From the NCBI GenBank assembly GCA_034432755.1, contig DAOUBQ010000040.1, positions 1-64,000 of the forward strand: a DNA stretch of 64,000 nucleotides, given 5' to 3'. The DNA is from UBA5195 sp034432755 (GTDB lineage: Bacteria; Chloroflexota; Anaerolineae; Anaerolineales; Villigracilaceae). This document shows, piece after piece, positions 41,011 through 49,695 of this stretch. The position numbers and the translations under genes are program-made. The notes under the pieces are model-generated. The model saw nothing but the letters and a program-made list of their open reading frames with translations. It did not search any database and was not told the origin of the DNA. The first letter of the stretch is position 1. Every line of letters starts with the position of its first letter.

Positions 41011-41484
41011 ATGGAAAATATCAACGAATCGACCCACGATCTTTCGCTCCTCGAGAAAATTGAAAACGACCCTAACATAACCCAGGCCGACCTGGCAACT
41101 CAGCTGGGCGTGGCAGTGGGGACGGTCAACTGGCACTTAAAACGGCTCATTGCCAAAGGCTATGTTAAGGTAATGCGCGCCGAGCGGCGCAAACTGCGTT
41201 ACATCATCACGCCGGAGGGCTTGGCAAAACGCGCTATGTTGACGGTGGATTACATCGAACAGCAATTCCTGCTCTATCGTCGCATTCGCAGCAAGGTGAC
41301 AGAGATGTTGAACAGCCTCAAAGCCCAAGGTATTCATCAAGTGTGCATTGAAGGTCAGGGAGATGTAGCCGATATTTGCCGTCTCACCTGCCTGGAGCAA
41401 GGGATAGAGGTGATTGCCGACCGGCGTGCTCCGACTTTAATGGTTGAACACTTGAGCGTACACTTGCGCGTGGAGGCAGAATGA
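41011..41484 (+). CDS. Winged helix-turn-helix regulator (EPS-associated MarR type)
   Basis: A 157-residue protein. Residues 12-70 form a winged helix (ITQADLATQLGVAVGTVNWHLKRLIAKGYVKVMRAERRK), and a second part (80-157) has an alpha/beta fold with three cysteines (QVCIEGQGDVADICRLTCLEQGIEVI) of unclear use. It resembles regulators found at the head of exopolysaccharide clusters, as here: it overlaps the next gene by four bases. The ATG at 41011 is preferred over a TTG at 41005. Confidence 0.8.
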   Translation: MENINESTHDLSLLEKIENDPNITQADLATQLGVAVGTVNWHLKRLIAKGYVKVMRAERRKLRYIITPEGLAKRAMLTVDYIEQQFLLYRRIRSKVTEMLNSLKAQGIHQVCIEGQGDVADICRLTCLEQGIEVIADRRAPTLMVEHLSVHLRVEAE

Positions 41485-42485
41485 GCCAGAAACACATCGT
41501 CGTCACCGGGGGGGCGGGCTATATTGGTTCACTGTTGGCGGCGCTTCTGCTGCGGCAGGGACACCGCGTAACGATCATGGATAACCTGCTGTTTGGAGGC
41601 GAGTCGTTACTCTCGTTTTTCTCCGACCCCAATTTCTATTTTTCCAAAGCCGATGTGACAGAAAAGCGCAGCCTGCGTGACTCTTTGCCGCGCAACGCCC
41701 CCAAGCCGAATGCAGTCATCCACCTGGCGGGGATTGTCGGCTTCCCGGCCTGCCAGGCGATTGGCAGACCGGCCACCTGGCACTATAACGTTGAGGCTAC
41801 AAAAAATGTTTATGAACAGGCGGCAGCGCTCGGCGTAGAACGTTTCTTGTATGCTTCCACCTACAGCGTGTACGCGCCCTCGCCCGATGGCAGCCGGGTG
41901 AACGAAGAATCGCCCCTCAGGCCCGAATCTCTTTACGCCGAATCGAAAATTGCTGCCGAAGAATACTTGCTTGCCCAAGACGGCCCTGCCACGACGATTT
42001 TCCGGCTGGCAACGGTTTATGGGATGGCGCCGCGCACACGCTTCGACCTGGTGGTCAACCAGTTCGTGTTGGATGCCTTCACCCGCCGCGAGTTACTCAT
42101 CTATCAGCGGGGTTATTCACGCTCTTTCATTCATGTTTGGGATGTGGCGCGCGGCCTTTCGCTTGGGTTAGATACGCCGCTGGAAAAGGCGCGCGGCCAG
42201 GTCTACAACCTGGGCAGCGACGACGGCAACTACACCAAAGACCAGATTGTGGCGCTTATCATCAAACGCCTGCCCGAAATCATCGTGGAATACAAAGATT
42301 TGACTTTTGGCGGCGATAAACGTGACATTACAGTTTCCTTTGATAAAATTCGCCGCGAATTGGGATTCAAATCTACGCTGAATGTGGATGACGGTGTCCG
42401 CGAACTGGTCAGCGCCCTGAAAACCGGTTTAATCCGCAACCCGTATGACGAGCGTTACCGCAATGCGCATTTCATTGTTCAGTAA
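41481..42485 (+). CDS. NAD-dependent sugar epimerase/dehydratase
   Basis: A 334-residue extended short-chain dehydrogenase acting on a nucleotide sugar. The NAD-binding motif is VVTGGAGYIGS (residues 7-17), the catalytic serine/tyrosine/lysine set lies in YASTYSVYAPSPDGS and SLYAESKIAAEEYLL. It would interconvert or dehydrate a UDP- or dTDP-sugar for the polysaccharide exported by the ABC genes below. It overlaps the regulator by four bases. Confidence 0.88.
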   Translation: MSQKHIVVTGGAGYIGSLLAALLLRQGHRVTIMDNLLFGGESLLSFFSDPNFYFSKADVTEKRSLRDSLPRNAPKPNAVIHLAGIVGFPACQAIGRPATWHYNVEATKNVYEQAAALGVERFLYASTYSVYAPSPDGSRVNEESPLRPESLYAESKIAAEEYLLAQDGPATTIFRLATVYGMAPRTRFDLVVNQFVLDAFTRRELLIYQRGYSRSFIHVWDVARGLSLGLDTPLEKARGQVYNLGSDDGNYTKDQIVALIIKRLPEIIVEYKDLTFGGDKRDITVSFDKIRRELGFKSTLNVDDGVRELVSALKTGLIRNPYDERYRNAHFIVQ

Positions 42486-42564
42486 ACAGGCGTCCAACGT
42501 TTCCTGACATTCGACAATCGAAAACCTGGAGAAGTTCGACTCCAACATATAACCAGGAGGAATA

Positions 42565-43596
42565 ATGTCCGAAAATTTTTGGCAAGGCAAGCGTGTAATT
42601 GTCACCGGCGGAGCCGGCTTTCTTGGCTCGTTTGTAACCGAAAAACTGACGGCGCGCGGGGTGGGCGAAATCTTGATTCCGCGCATTGAAAACTACAACC
42701 TGATTGAGCGCGATGACATTCGGCGCTTATATGCCGATGCCCTTCAGCCCGCCGAGAAAATTCCGGCCTATCTCAAAGCCGCCTCGTTCCAACCTGCTCA
42801 CCAGGCAACGATCCAACCGGAAAACCTGATTATCATTCACCTCGCGGCCAACGTGGGCGGCATTGGCGCCAACCGTGAACACCCGGCGGAATTCTTCTAT
42901 GACAACCTGATGATGGGCGTCCAACTGATGCACGAAGCCTGGAAGGTGGGCGTGGGCAAATTCACCGCCATTGGGACGGTCTGCGCTTACCCCAAATTCA
43001 CGCCCGTCCCGTTCAAGGAAGATGACCTGTGGATTGGTTACCCCGAAGAGACCAACGCGCCCTATGGCCTGGCCAAGAAGATGATGCTTGTCCAATCGGA
43101 AGCCTACCGCCAGCAATACGGGTTCAACTCGATTTTCGTCCTGCCGGTCAACCTGTATGGCCCGCGCGATAACTTCAACCTGCAAACCTCGCACGTCATC
43201 CCAGCCTTGATTCGTAAAGCCATCGAGGCCCAGGAGCGCGGCGATAAAGAACTTGTCGCCTGGGGCGATGGCTCACCCACCCGCGAATTTCTTTATGTAG
43301 AAGACGCCGCCGAGGGCATTCTGACCGCCACCGAAAAATACAACGCCTCCGACCCGGTCAACCTCGGCTCTGGCTATGAAATCTCCATCAAAGACCTGAC
43401 GGAAATGGTCATCCGCCTGACAGGATTCGAGGGCAAACTGGTTTGGGACACCTCCAAGCCCAACGGTCAGCCGCGCCGCGGCCTCGACACCTCCCGCGCC
43501 TGGGAACGCTTCGGCTGGCGGGCGCAAATGCCCTTTGAAGAAGGCATGAAGCGCACGATTGCGTGGTTCAAGGCCAATCGGGACAAGATTAAGTAA
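42565..43596 (+). CDS. GDP-L-fucose synthase-like epimerase/reductase
   Basis: A 343-residue extended short-chain dehydrogenase. The opening VIVTGGAGFLGSFVTEKL binds NAD(P), and the strings TVCAYPKFTPVPFKEDDL and GYPEETNAPYGLAKKMMLVQ with Y-x3-K match GDP-4-keto-6-deoxymannose epimerase/reductases. A full name is not certain because no GDP-mannose dehydratase is near. A strong AGGAGGAA precedes the ATG. It supplies activated sugar to the polysaccharide cluster. Confidence 0.85.
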   Translation: MSENFWQGKRVIVTGGAGFLGSFVTEKLTARGVGEILIPRIENYNLIERDDIRRLYADALQPAEKIPAYLKAASFQPAHQATIQPENLIIIHLAANVGGIGANREHPAEFFYDNLMMGVQLMHEAWKVGVGKFTAIGTVCAYPKFTPVPFKEDDLWIGYPEETNAPYGLAKKMMLVQSEAYRQQYGFNSIFVLPVNLYGPRDNFNLQTSHVIPALIRKAIEAQERGDKELVAWGDGSPTREFLYVEDAAEGILTATEKYNASDPVNLGSGYEISIKDLTEMVIRLTGFEGKLVWDTSKPNGQPRRGLDTSRAWERFGWRAQMPFEEGMKRTIAWFKANRDKIK

Positions 43597-43676
43597 TCAG
43601 TGAGCAGTAAACAGTCAAAAGTCGAAGGTCGAAAGTCAATTCGCAGCCTTTGATGTTTGACCTTTGACAGAAAACC

Positions 43677-44525
43677 ATGACCGATATCGTAAAACACGAA
43701 CCCACCACCGTTTATATCAAACCCACCTCCGGCCTGGCCGCTCTCAACCTGCGCGACCTGTGGCTTTACCGTGAGCTGGTCTTTTTCATGATTTGGCGCG
43801 ACATCAAAGTCCGCTATAAGCAGACGGCCCTCGGCGCGGCCTGGGCGGTGCTTCAACCGGTGCTGACCATGCTGGTTTTCAACTTCCTGTTTGGCAACAT
43901 TGCCAAAATGGAGACCGACGGCGGCATTCCGTACCCGATTTTTTCGTACACGGCGCTGCTGCCCTGGGGTCTGTTTTCCACCGCGCTCAACTCCGCCAGC
44001 CGCTCTCTCACCTCGAACCAGAACATGATTACCAAGACCTACTTTCCGCGCCTGGTGCTGCCAATGGCCTCGGTGCTGGGCGGCTTGCTCGACTTTGCGA
44101 TTGCCTTCGTGGTGCTGATTGGCCTGATGTTCTACTATGGCATCACGCCCGGCATTCACGCCCTTTGGGCGCTGCCGCTCTTTATCTTGCTCTCCATTGT
44201 TACTGCCCTGGGGGTGGCCCTGTGGCTTTCGGCCATCAACGTGCAGTACCGCGATGTGGGCTACGCCCTGCCCTTCCTTTCGCAATTTTGGATGTTCGTC
44301 ACCCCCATTGCCTACTCCTCGAAAGTCATCTCGGAACAGTGGCAGGTCGTTTACGCCCTGAACCCAATGGCAGGCGTGGTCAACGGCTTTCGCTGGGCGC
44401 TGCTCGGCGTTGGCAACCCGCCCGATATGCTGATTGGTATTTCGACGGCCATTTCCCTGTTCATCCTCGTCAGCGGGCTGTTCTACTTTCGAAATATGGA
44501 ACGCACGTTTGCGGATACCATTTAG
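43677..44525 (+). CDS. ABC-2 polysaccharide export permease (Wzm-like)
   Basis: A 282-residue permease with six membrane helices. It has the Wzm/TagG pattern: an N-terminal LRDLWLYRELVFFMIWRDIKVRYKQT loop, the first helix GAAWAVLQPVLTMLVFNF and a later loop with LSAINVQYRDVGYALPFLSQFW. It moves a lipid-linked polysaccharide across the inner membrane using the ATPase that follows. A gap of 52 bases with short repeats separates the two. Confidence 0.9.
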   Translation: MTDIVKHEPTTVYIKPTSGLAALNLRDLWLYRELVFFMIWRDIKVRYKQTALGAAWAVLQPVLTMLVFNFLFGNIAKMETDGGIPYPIFSYTALLPWGLFSTALNSASRSLTSNQNMITKTYFPRLVLPMASVLGGLLDFAIAFVVLIGLMFYYGITPGIHALWALPLFILLSIVTALGVALWLSAINVQYRDVGYALPFLSQFWMFVTPIAYSSKVISEQWQVVYALNPMAGVVNGFRWALLGVGNPPDMLIGISTAISLFILVSGLFYFRNMERTFADTI

Positions 44526-44577
44526 TGATTTCGTGAATGGAAATCACTAAATCACGAAATCGCCAAATCACGAAATT
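44526..44577. repeat. Short inverted and direct repeats between Wzm- and Wzt-like genes
   Basis: ATTTCGTGA and TCACGAAAT occur in inverted order, and AAATCACGAAAT recurs directly. It is a small simple-sequence tract in front of the ATPase start. Confidence 0.65.
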
Positions 44578-45870
44578 ATGACAGTCGCAGTCAAAGTAGA
44601 AAACATTAGTAAACGCTACAAAATCGGCCTGGCCTCGCAGCGCTTTCAGTATGGCATGTTGCGTGATGTGCTGGTCGATACCGCCAAGGCCCCCTTCCGC
44701 TTTGCCGCCTCGCTGCTGGGCAAGCAACTTGAAGACCCGGGCCGCAACGCTGGTTACATCTGGGCGCTCAAAGATGTCTCTTTTGAGTTGGAAGAAGGAA
44801 AGGTGCTCGGCATTGTAGGCCGCAACGGGGCCGGGAAATCGACCCTGCTCAAGGTTCTCTCGCGCGTGACCGAACCCACCCGAGGCGCTGTCACCGTGCG
44901 TGGACGGGTGGGGTCGCTGCTTGAAGTCGGCACTGGCTTTCACCCCGAACTGACCGGGCGCGAAAACATTTTCCTGAATGGGGCAATCCTCGGCATGAAA
45001 CGGGCCGAAATCGCCGCCAAGTTCGATGAAATTGTCGAATTTTCGGAAGTAGCCCAGTTTATTGATACACCGGTTAAACGCTACTCCTCCGGTATGTACC
45101 TGCGCCTGGCGTTTGCCGTCGCGGCCCATCTCGAGCCGGAAATTTTGGTTGTGGATGAAGTGTTAGCCGTGGGCGATGCCGAATTCCAGCGCAAATGCCT
45201 GGGCAAGATGAACGATGTCGCCAACCAGGGCCGCACCGTGCTGTTTGTCAGCCATAACATGAGCGCGATTTTGCGCCTGACGCAAGAATCAATTGTGATG
45301 CAAAAGGGGCAGCTCGTCAAACGCGCCCCCACGCCCGAAGCGGTCGATTTCTACCTGGCCTCGGGCCAGGCCCAGGCAGGCGAGCGCGTTTGGGATGCGG
45401 ATGAAATCCCCGCCAGCGCGATGCCGTTTACGCCGCTTTCCCTGCGCGTGAAGGATGCGCGCGGCGCGGTGGCCGATACCCTGCGTTCGACCGAACCCAT
45501 CACGCTGGAAATGGAATACCGCCTCGATGCGCCCATCACCGGCTTGCGGGTGGGAATTTACCTCAGCACGGTGCGCGGCGAATACGTCTTCACCTCTTTC
45601 GATGTGGATGACCCGGCCCTGTATGAGAAGTTCGCAACCCGCCCGGCGGGACATTACGTCAGCCAATGTCAGATTCCCGCCGATTTCCTCAATGAAGGCC
45701 GCTACATTTTGGGCGTGAATGCTTCGTCCTTTGGCGTCAAACGCTACTTCATGGACGAAAACGCCCTGGCCTTTAACATTGACCCGATGGGCGCGCCCGG
45801 TATGCAATGGGCCGAGCAGCGCCAGGGGCCGGTGCGGCCCAGGTTGGCGTGGGTGATTGAAAACCGATAA
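44578..45870 (+). CDS. ABC polysaccharide export ATPase (Wzt-like)
   Basis: A 430-residue ATPase. Walker A is GRNGAGKST (about residues 82-90), the signature is YSSGMYLRLAFAVA and Walker B lies in ILVVDEVLAVGDAEF. Residues 260-430 form the beta-sandwich carbohydrate-binding domain of O-antigen-type Wzt proteins, which checks the modified chain end. Together with the permease it exports a surface glycan built from the sugars made above. Confidence 0.92.
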   Translation: MTVAVKVENISKRYKIGLASQRFQYGMLRDVLVDTAKAPFRFAASLLGKQLEDPGRNAGYIWALKDVSFELEEGKVLGIVGRNGAGKSTLLKVLSRVTEPTRGAVTVRGRVGSLLEVGTGFHPELTGRENIFLNGAILGMKRAEIAAKFDEIVEFSEVAQFIDTPVKRYSSGMYLRLAFAVAAHLEPEILVVDEVLAVGDAEFQRKCLGKMNDVANQGRTVLFVSHNMSAILRLTQESIVMQKGQLVKRAPTPEAVDFYLASGQAQAGERVWDADEIPASAMPFTPLSLRVKDARGAVADTLRSTEPITLEMEYRLDAPITGLRVGIYLSTVRGEYVFTSFDVDDPALYEKFATRPAGHYVSQCQIPADFLNEGRYILGVNASSFGVKRYFMDENALAFNIDPMGAPGMQWAEQRQGPVRPRLAWVIENR

Positions 45871-45916
45871 AATGCCCTCGCTGGGGGTGGCGAGGGCAGC
45901 AGAGAGCGAGCGTGCG

Positions 45917-46939
45917 CTATTGTGTTTGAGCGGGCAGGACAGGCTCTATGGGGGTCTCTGTCATTGTCAGGAGCGGGCGCGTTCCAAAGCGAGTCAGGAA
46001 CACCGCCCCCAACGAGACCAGGCTGAGCAGGGTCGGAACGACCCAGCCGACGCAAGGAATCAACCCAAAAACGCCCGACCCGAGGTAGAGCAAGAAGGTT
46101 CCCAGGCCAGCTGAAAGCGGCAGCGGGAACTCGGTCTTGAGGGCCGTCCCCAGCCGCAGGCCGATTTCATTTCCCAGCCCTACCCAGCCAAAGACCATTG
46201 CTGCTGCAAAAATAACCGTAATCCCTATGATGAGCGGGATAGTCAGGAACATTGTTACAATCAGCACGCTAAACAGCCCCAGCGCCACAATTGCAGTAAC
46301 GAAGAGCAAGATGCTACCCAGCCCCAGCGCTCCGGCCCAGGCAGGCTGGGCCGGGATGGACTCACCCACCCGGCGGGTCTGCTGCGGCAGGAACAAAACC
46401 AACAGCGCGGCCAGCAGCCCAAAACCAATTGATTCGAAAAACAGGCTAAACACCTTGCCCACGAAATTCATCGCGCCGTCAAAGATAGAACCTGGCCGGG
46501 AGAGAGCGGGCGTGACGACGACCTCCGGCGCGGCAGCCGCCGGTTTTCTCGGGTTATTGAGAACGCTGCCATCAATGCGCGCGCCTTCGGCGCGGCTGAT
46601 TGGCGCGCCTACCGTAAAAAGGTTGCCAAAGATATGTGCGTTGGAAGACAAACTGACTGCCCCGCCAACCACAACCATATCCCCGCGCACATCCCCATCT
46701 GCAACCAGGCTGCCGCCAATCAGAATGACCGAGCCGTTGACGGTGGCGTCCGATTCGATGGTGACCGAGCCGCCAAATATAACCAGGTCGCCCTGGAAGG
46801 TTTCGCCGCTTTTCAAGAGGACGCTTTCGCCGAAAAACGGCCCGTCGTCTAGCCCCCTGGCCTGCGCAGTACCCAATGGCAGAAAGAGCAGCGCAGTCAG
46901 CAGGCAAATAGTGGTCAATTTCACCATATTCTTTATCAT
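45917..46939 (-). CDS. Membrane protein with a bactofilin-like (polymer-forming) domain
   Basis: A 340-residue protein. After a signal peptide (1-27), residues 38-125 are short repeated beta-strand units (GETFQGDLVIFGGSVTIES, VNGSVILIGGSLVADGDV, VRGDMVVVGGAVSL) typical of bactofilin-type beta-helices. A linker is followed by five membrane helices (165-330). The helix would lie outside the cell. It is the last gene of an ECF sigma/anti-sigma operon and so may be part of an envelope stress or shape response. This link is an inference. Confidence 0.82.
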   Translation of the reverse strand: MIKNMVKLTTICLLTALLFLPLGTAQARGLDDGPFFGESVLLKSGETFQGDLVIFGGSVTIESDATVNGSVILIGGSLVADGDVRGDMVVVGGAVSLSSNAHIFGNLFTVGAPISRAEGARIDGSVLNNPRKPAAAAPEVVVTPALSRPGSIFDGAMNFVGKVFSLFFESIGFGLLAALLVLFLPQQTRRVGESIPAQPAWAGALGLGSILLFVTAIVALGLFSVLIVTMFLTIPLIIGITVIFAAAMVFGWVGLGNEIGLRLGTALKTEFPLPLSAGLGTFLLYLGSGVFGLIPCVGWVVPTLLSLVSLGAVFLTRFGTRPLLTMTETPIEPVLPAQTQ

Positions 46940-46950
46940 AACTTTCTCCT

Positions 46951-47484
46951 TCAGCCCTGGGCGGTTGATTTTGCCAGGCGACCCACCCGGCCGGCAGACG
47001 CTTTCAATCCGAAACTTAAACCAAAGAACAGGGCCAGCGCTGCAATCCAGGCATATTCTGGGATGAAGGCCCCGGCGACATTGAGAAGAGTTAGCCCAAC
47101 TGCGCTCACTGTGCGCATCACAATGGCGATATAAACCAGGTTACTGACCCAAAGGGTAAACAGTTGTTCCGGCCCCAGGGCAAGATAGGGCAGGAAAGGG
47201 AGCAAGACCAGCGCAAGCACGCCCATTCCCGACAACCCCAGCAGGAAGAAGCCCATCACCGAGTGCCTGCGTTCAATCTCACTCTGTGCCGCCAGGCGTT
47301 GCTGGAAGCGCAGGGCGAACCCGTGCGGCGGAGCAACGACCGGCGCGGCGCGCAGTGCGAGATTTGCCCGTGCCAGGGCGGCGCAATCGGGACAATTCCG
47401 CAGGTGAACCCGCAAATCGCGCTCCTGTTCAGGGGTTAGCTGTTCATCATTGAGCAGCCACTGTTCATAATGCTGGTGAACCAT
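46951..47484 (-). CDS. Zinc-finger anti-sigma factor (membrane protein)
   Basis: A 177-residue protein. The N-terminal cytosolic part has the ZAS motif DLRVHLRNCPDC (histidine and two cysteines) that binds zinc and holds the ECF sigma factor. Three or four membrane helices follow (about 76-165). It overlaps the sigma gene by 20 bases and precedes the bactofilin-like gene by 11 bases. Confidence 0.88.
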   Translation of the reverse strand: MVHQHYEQWLLNDEQLTPEQERDLRVHLRNCPDCAALARANLALRAAPVVAPPHGFALRFQQRLAAQSEIERRHSVMGFFLLGLSGMGVLALVLLPFLPYLALGPEQLFTLWVSNLVYIAIVMRTVSAVGLTLLNVAGAFIPEYAWIAALALFFGLSFGLKASAGRVGRLAKSTAQG

Positions 47485-48070
47485 AGGGCATCCTTTCCAT
47501 GCGAGTTTCAGGAGATTGGGCCGTGAGCAGGCGGGCCACTGCTTTGCGCGCCCGGTGCAGGCGGCTTTTAACCGCGCTGACGGTGAGATTCAGGCTCCCG
47601 GCAATCTCCACTTCCGAAAAGTCGTACCAGTAACGAAGCACAATTGCAGCCCGGTCGGTGGCATCCAGCCCCCGCAGGGCGGCCTGGATACCTTCTTGCT
47701 CCTCGCGGCGGATGGCTTCCTGCTCTGGGTCAATCGCGTCCCTGTCGGGCAGTTCGGTGGGCCGGTCATCCTCCTCTCGCTCGGCATCCAGTGAAAAGAT
47801 GACAAAGCGGCGGCGGCGTAGGCGGTCAATGCAATGATGGGCGGCGATGGAAAGCAACCAGGTTGCAAAGGGACGCTGGCGGTCATAGCGCGAGAGATTT
47901 TGGTAAGCCCGCAGGAAACTTTCCTGGGCAGCATCCTCTGCTGCTTTTGGCTCACCCAACATGCGGTAGCATAGATTAAATACCGGGGTCTGGTAGTGTT
48001 CTACCAGCCGGGTAAACGCCTCGTCATTGCCTTGCTGCGCCCGGAGTATCCAGGCCTGTTCCTCGTTCAC
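47465..48070 (-). CDS. ECF (RpoE-type) RNA polymerase sigma factor
   Basis: A 201-residue sigma factor. Region 2 contains RLVEHYQTPVFNLCYRMLG, AAEDAAQESFLRAYQ and FATWLLSIAAHHCIDRLRRRR, and region 4 contains DFSEVEIAGSLNLTVSAVKSRLHRARK. GTG is the start (48068-48070), with AGGAG five bases upstream. It is controlled by the membrane anti-sigma gene that follows. A GGAAC box occurs upstream on the minus strand (complement near 48175-48185), as ECF promoters often show. Confidence 0.92.
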   Translation of the reverse strand: MNEEQAWILRAQQGNDEAFTRLVEHYQTPVFNLCYRMLGEPKAAEDAAQESFLRAYQNLSRYDRQRPFATWLLSIAAHHCIDRLRRRRFVIFSLDAEREEDDRPTELPDRDAIDPEQEAIRREEQEGIQAALRGLDATDRAAIVLRYWYDFSEVEIAGSLNLTVSAVKSRLHRARKAVARLLTAQSPETRMERMPYGSPAL

Positions 48071-48288
48071 GGGTTCTCCTGTCGGTCGTTCTGTGCAAGT
48101 CTACGCAGGCTGGCGTGGAAGGTTGCAGCATCAAACATCTGCGAAAAAACAAAGCTGTAAGGTGAAATTGTAACCCGTTCCTGGCAACAGGGAGTCCAAC
48201 ATCTCTCGGTTTTGCCGAAATCGTGAGACCCCGGACGCGGGGTTGCTTTTGGCATGTTTGTACAATGGCAAAAGTGGATAAAAGCGGC

Positions 48289-48294
48289 TAAAAT
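48289..48294 (+). promoter_or_regulatory. -10 element placed for a leaderless transcript
   Basis: TAAAAT ends six bases before the ATG at 48301. No ribosome-binding site is seen and no good -35 was found at the normal distance. As at 4672, this spacing suggests a leaderless mRNA. Confidence 0.35.
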
Positions 48295-48300
48295 ACGACT

Positions 48301-48921
48301 ATGGATACCCAAAAAGGCTACCTTCTTGTTGTTGAAGATGTTCCCGATATTTTGATGTTGCTGGAAACGACCTTAAAGTTCAGGGGCTATCGCGTTGTCA
48401 CTGCTGTCAATGGGCAGGAGGCAATGGACATCATCAAAAAACAACGCCCGGCGTTGATTATCACCGATATCTTGATGCCCAAAGTAGACGGATTTAGCCT
48501 GGTGCACCGCCTGCGCCTGGACCCCGAAACGCGCGACATCCCAGTCATCTTCCTTTCGGCAACATATGTGGCCCCCGAAGACAAAGCCTTTGCTCAGACG
48601 ATTGGCGTGACCCGTTTCATTGAAAAACCGGTTGATTTTGAGTCGTTTTTGCCCGTGATTGACCAGTTGATGACCAAGGGGACACCCGTTTTGGCAGAGC
48701 CGCTCGACGAGGTTGCTTTTTACAATGGCTATCGCAAGCGGTTGGAAACCAAACTCAAGCAAAAAAATACCCAGATTGCGCGTGATGAACATCTGCTGGA
48801 GACCCTGCCGGAGAAGGAACAGCAATCCATTCGGGCAACGTTGCAAGCGGCCATGGCCGAGCGCGAGGAAATTCAGCAACTGCTCAATCAGGTTTATAAA
48901 CGGCTCGAAAAGAAATCGTAA
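48301..48921 (+). CDS. Response regulator with a helical C-terminal tail
   Basis: A 206-residue protein. Residues 6-125 form a receiver domain: acidic pair VVEDV, phosphoacceptor aspartate in IITDILMPKVDGF, SAT switch near 95 and the conserved lysine in FIEKPVD. The rest is a helical charged stretch (KRLETKLKQKNTQIARDEHLL...) without a DNA-binding domain, so it probably works by protein contact. No histidine kinase gene is near. Confidence 0.88.
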   Translation: MDTQKGYLLVVEDVPDILMLLETTLKFRGYRVVTAVNGQEAMDIIKKQRPALIITDILMPKVDGFSLVHRLRLDPETRDIPVIFLSATYVAPEDKAFAQTIGVTRFIEKPVDFESFLPVIDQLMTKGTPVLAEPLDEVAFYNGYRKRLETKLKQKNTQIARDEHLLETLPEKEQQSIRATLQAAMAEREEIQQLLNQVYKRLEKKS

Positions 48922-48930
48922 ACGGGCTTT

Positions 48931-49638
48931 TCAGGCCACAAAGGGGTTGAAATTCGTTTCACGGTCGTAGAAATCTTCGTTTTCGACGCGCTTCAATATT
49001 CCGACAACGGCATAAGTCACGGGGGTCATCAGCGCTTCAGTGCCGCATTTGAACAGGTAATTGGTCAATGTCAGGGTAACGAACAAATTCCAGGGGAAGA
49101 CGCCCAGCAGAGTGGCAACCGTCACGAAGGCCAGCGTATCCACTGCCTGCCCAACCAGTGTACTGCCGATGGTGCGCAGCCACAGGTGGCGGCCTTCTGT
49201 CTGAATTTTTAGTTTTGCCAGCACATACGAGTTGGAAAATTCCCCACCCCAAAAACCGGCCAGCGAGCCAAGCAGGATGCCGCCGGTGGACATGCCGCCC
49301 AGGATGGCGCTATATGCCGCGTCCCCGGCGTAGCCCTGCCAGTTGGCCTCGCCTGGAAGATGCTGGATAAGCCAGAAAACAGCCGCCGAAAGCGCCAGGG
49401 CAGCGAACCCGGCCCAAATGACGCGCCGTGAACGCTGGTAGCCGTAGACTTCGGTCAGGATGTCGCCGAAAATGTACGAGACGGGGAACAATATCGTCCC
49501 GGCGTCGAAGGCCATTGGCACGCCGAGCAGGCTGAAGCCCAAGTCAATGATTTTGGCCGAGGAAGCGATGTTCGAGACCACGAGAACGGTGACGAAGGCG
49601 GCCATAATCAGGTCAAAGTAGCGATAGTCTTTTTTCAT
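48931..49638 (-). CDS. Queuosine precursor transporter (YhhQ/VUT family)
   Basis: A 235-residue membrane protein with six helices. It has the family's conserved aspartate-rich loops (FDAGTILFPVSYIFGDILTEVYGYQRSRRVIWAG) and the C-terminal FKCGTEALMTPVTYAV. Such proteins bring in the 7-cyano-7-deazaguanine-type precursors of queuosine tRNA modification. ATG at 49638. It is convergent with the response regulator and is followed by a 27-bp palindrome upstream. Confidence 0.9.
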   Translation of the reverse strand: MKKDYRYFDLIMAAFVTVLVVSNIASSAKIIDLGFSLLGVPMAFDAGTILFPVSYIFGDILTEVYGYQRSRRVIWAGFAALALSAAVFWLIQHLPGEANWQGYAGDAAYSAILGGMSTGGILLGSLAGFWGGEFSNSYVLAKLKIQTEGRHLWLRTIGSTLVGQAVDTLAFVTVATLLGVFPWNLFVTLTLTNYLFKCGTEALMTPVTYAVVGILKRVENEDFYDRETNFNPFVA

Positions 49639-49644
49639 TTTTCC

Positions 49645-49671
49645 GTAAGGCGGGATTTTGTCCCGCCAGTG
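49645..49671. repeat. 27-bp dispersed palindrome
   Basis: It begins GTAAGGCGGGAT and ends GTCCCGCCAGTG. The GGCGGGA/TCCCGCC arms are perfect. It lies between the transporter gene and the methyltransferase. Confidence 0.8.
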
Positions 49672-49695
49672 TTGTTTAATTTTGCCAAAATCAGG

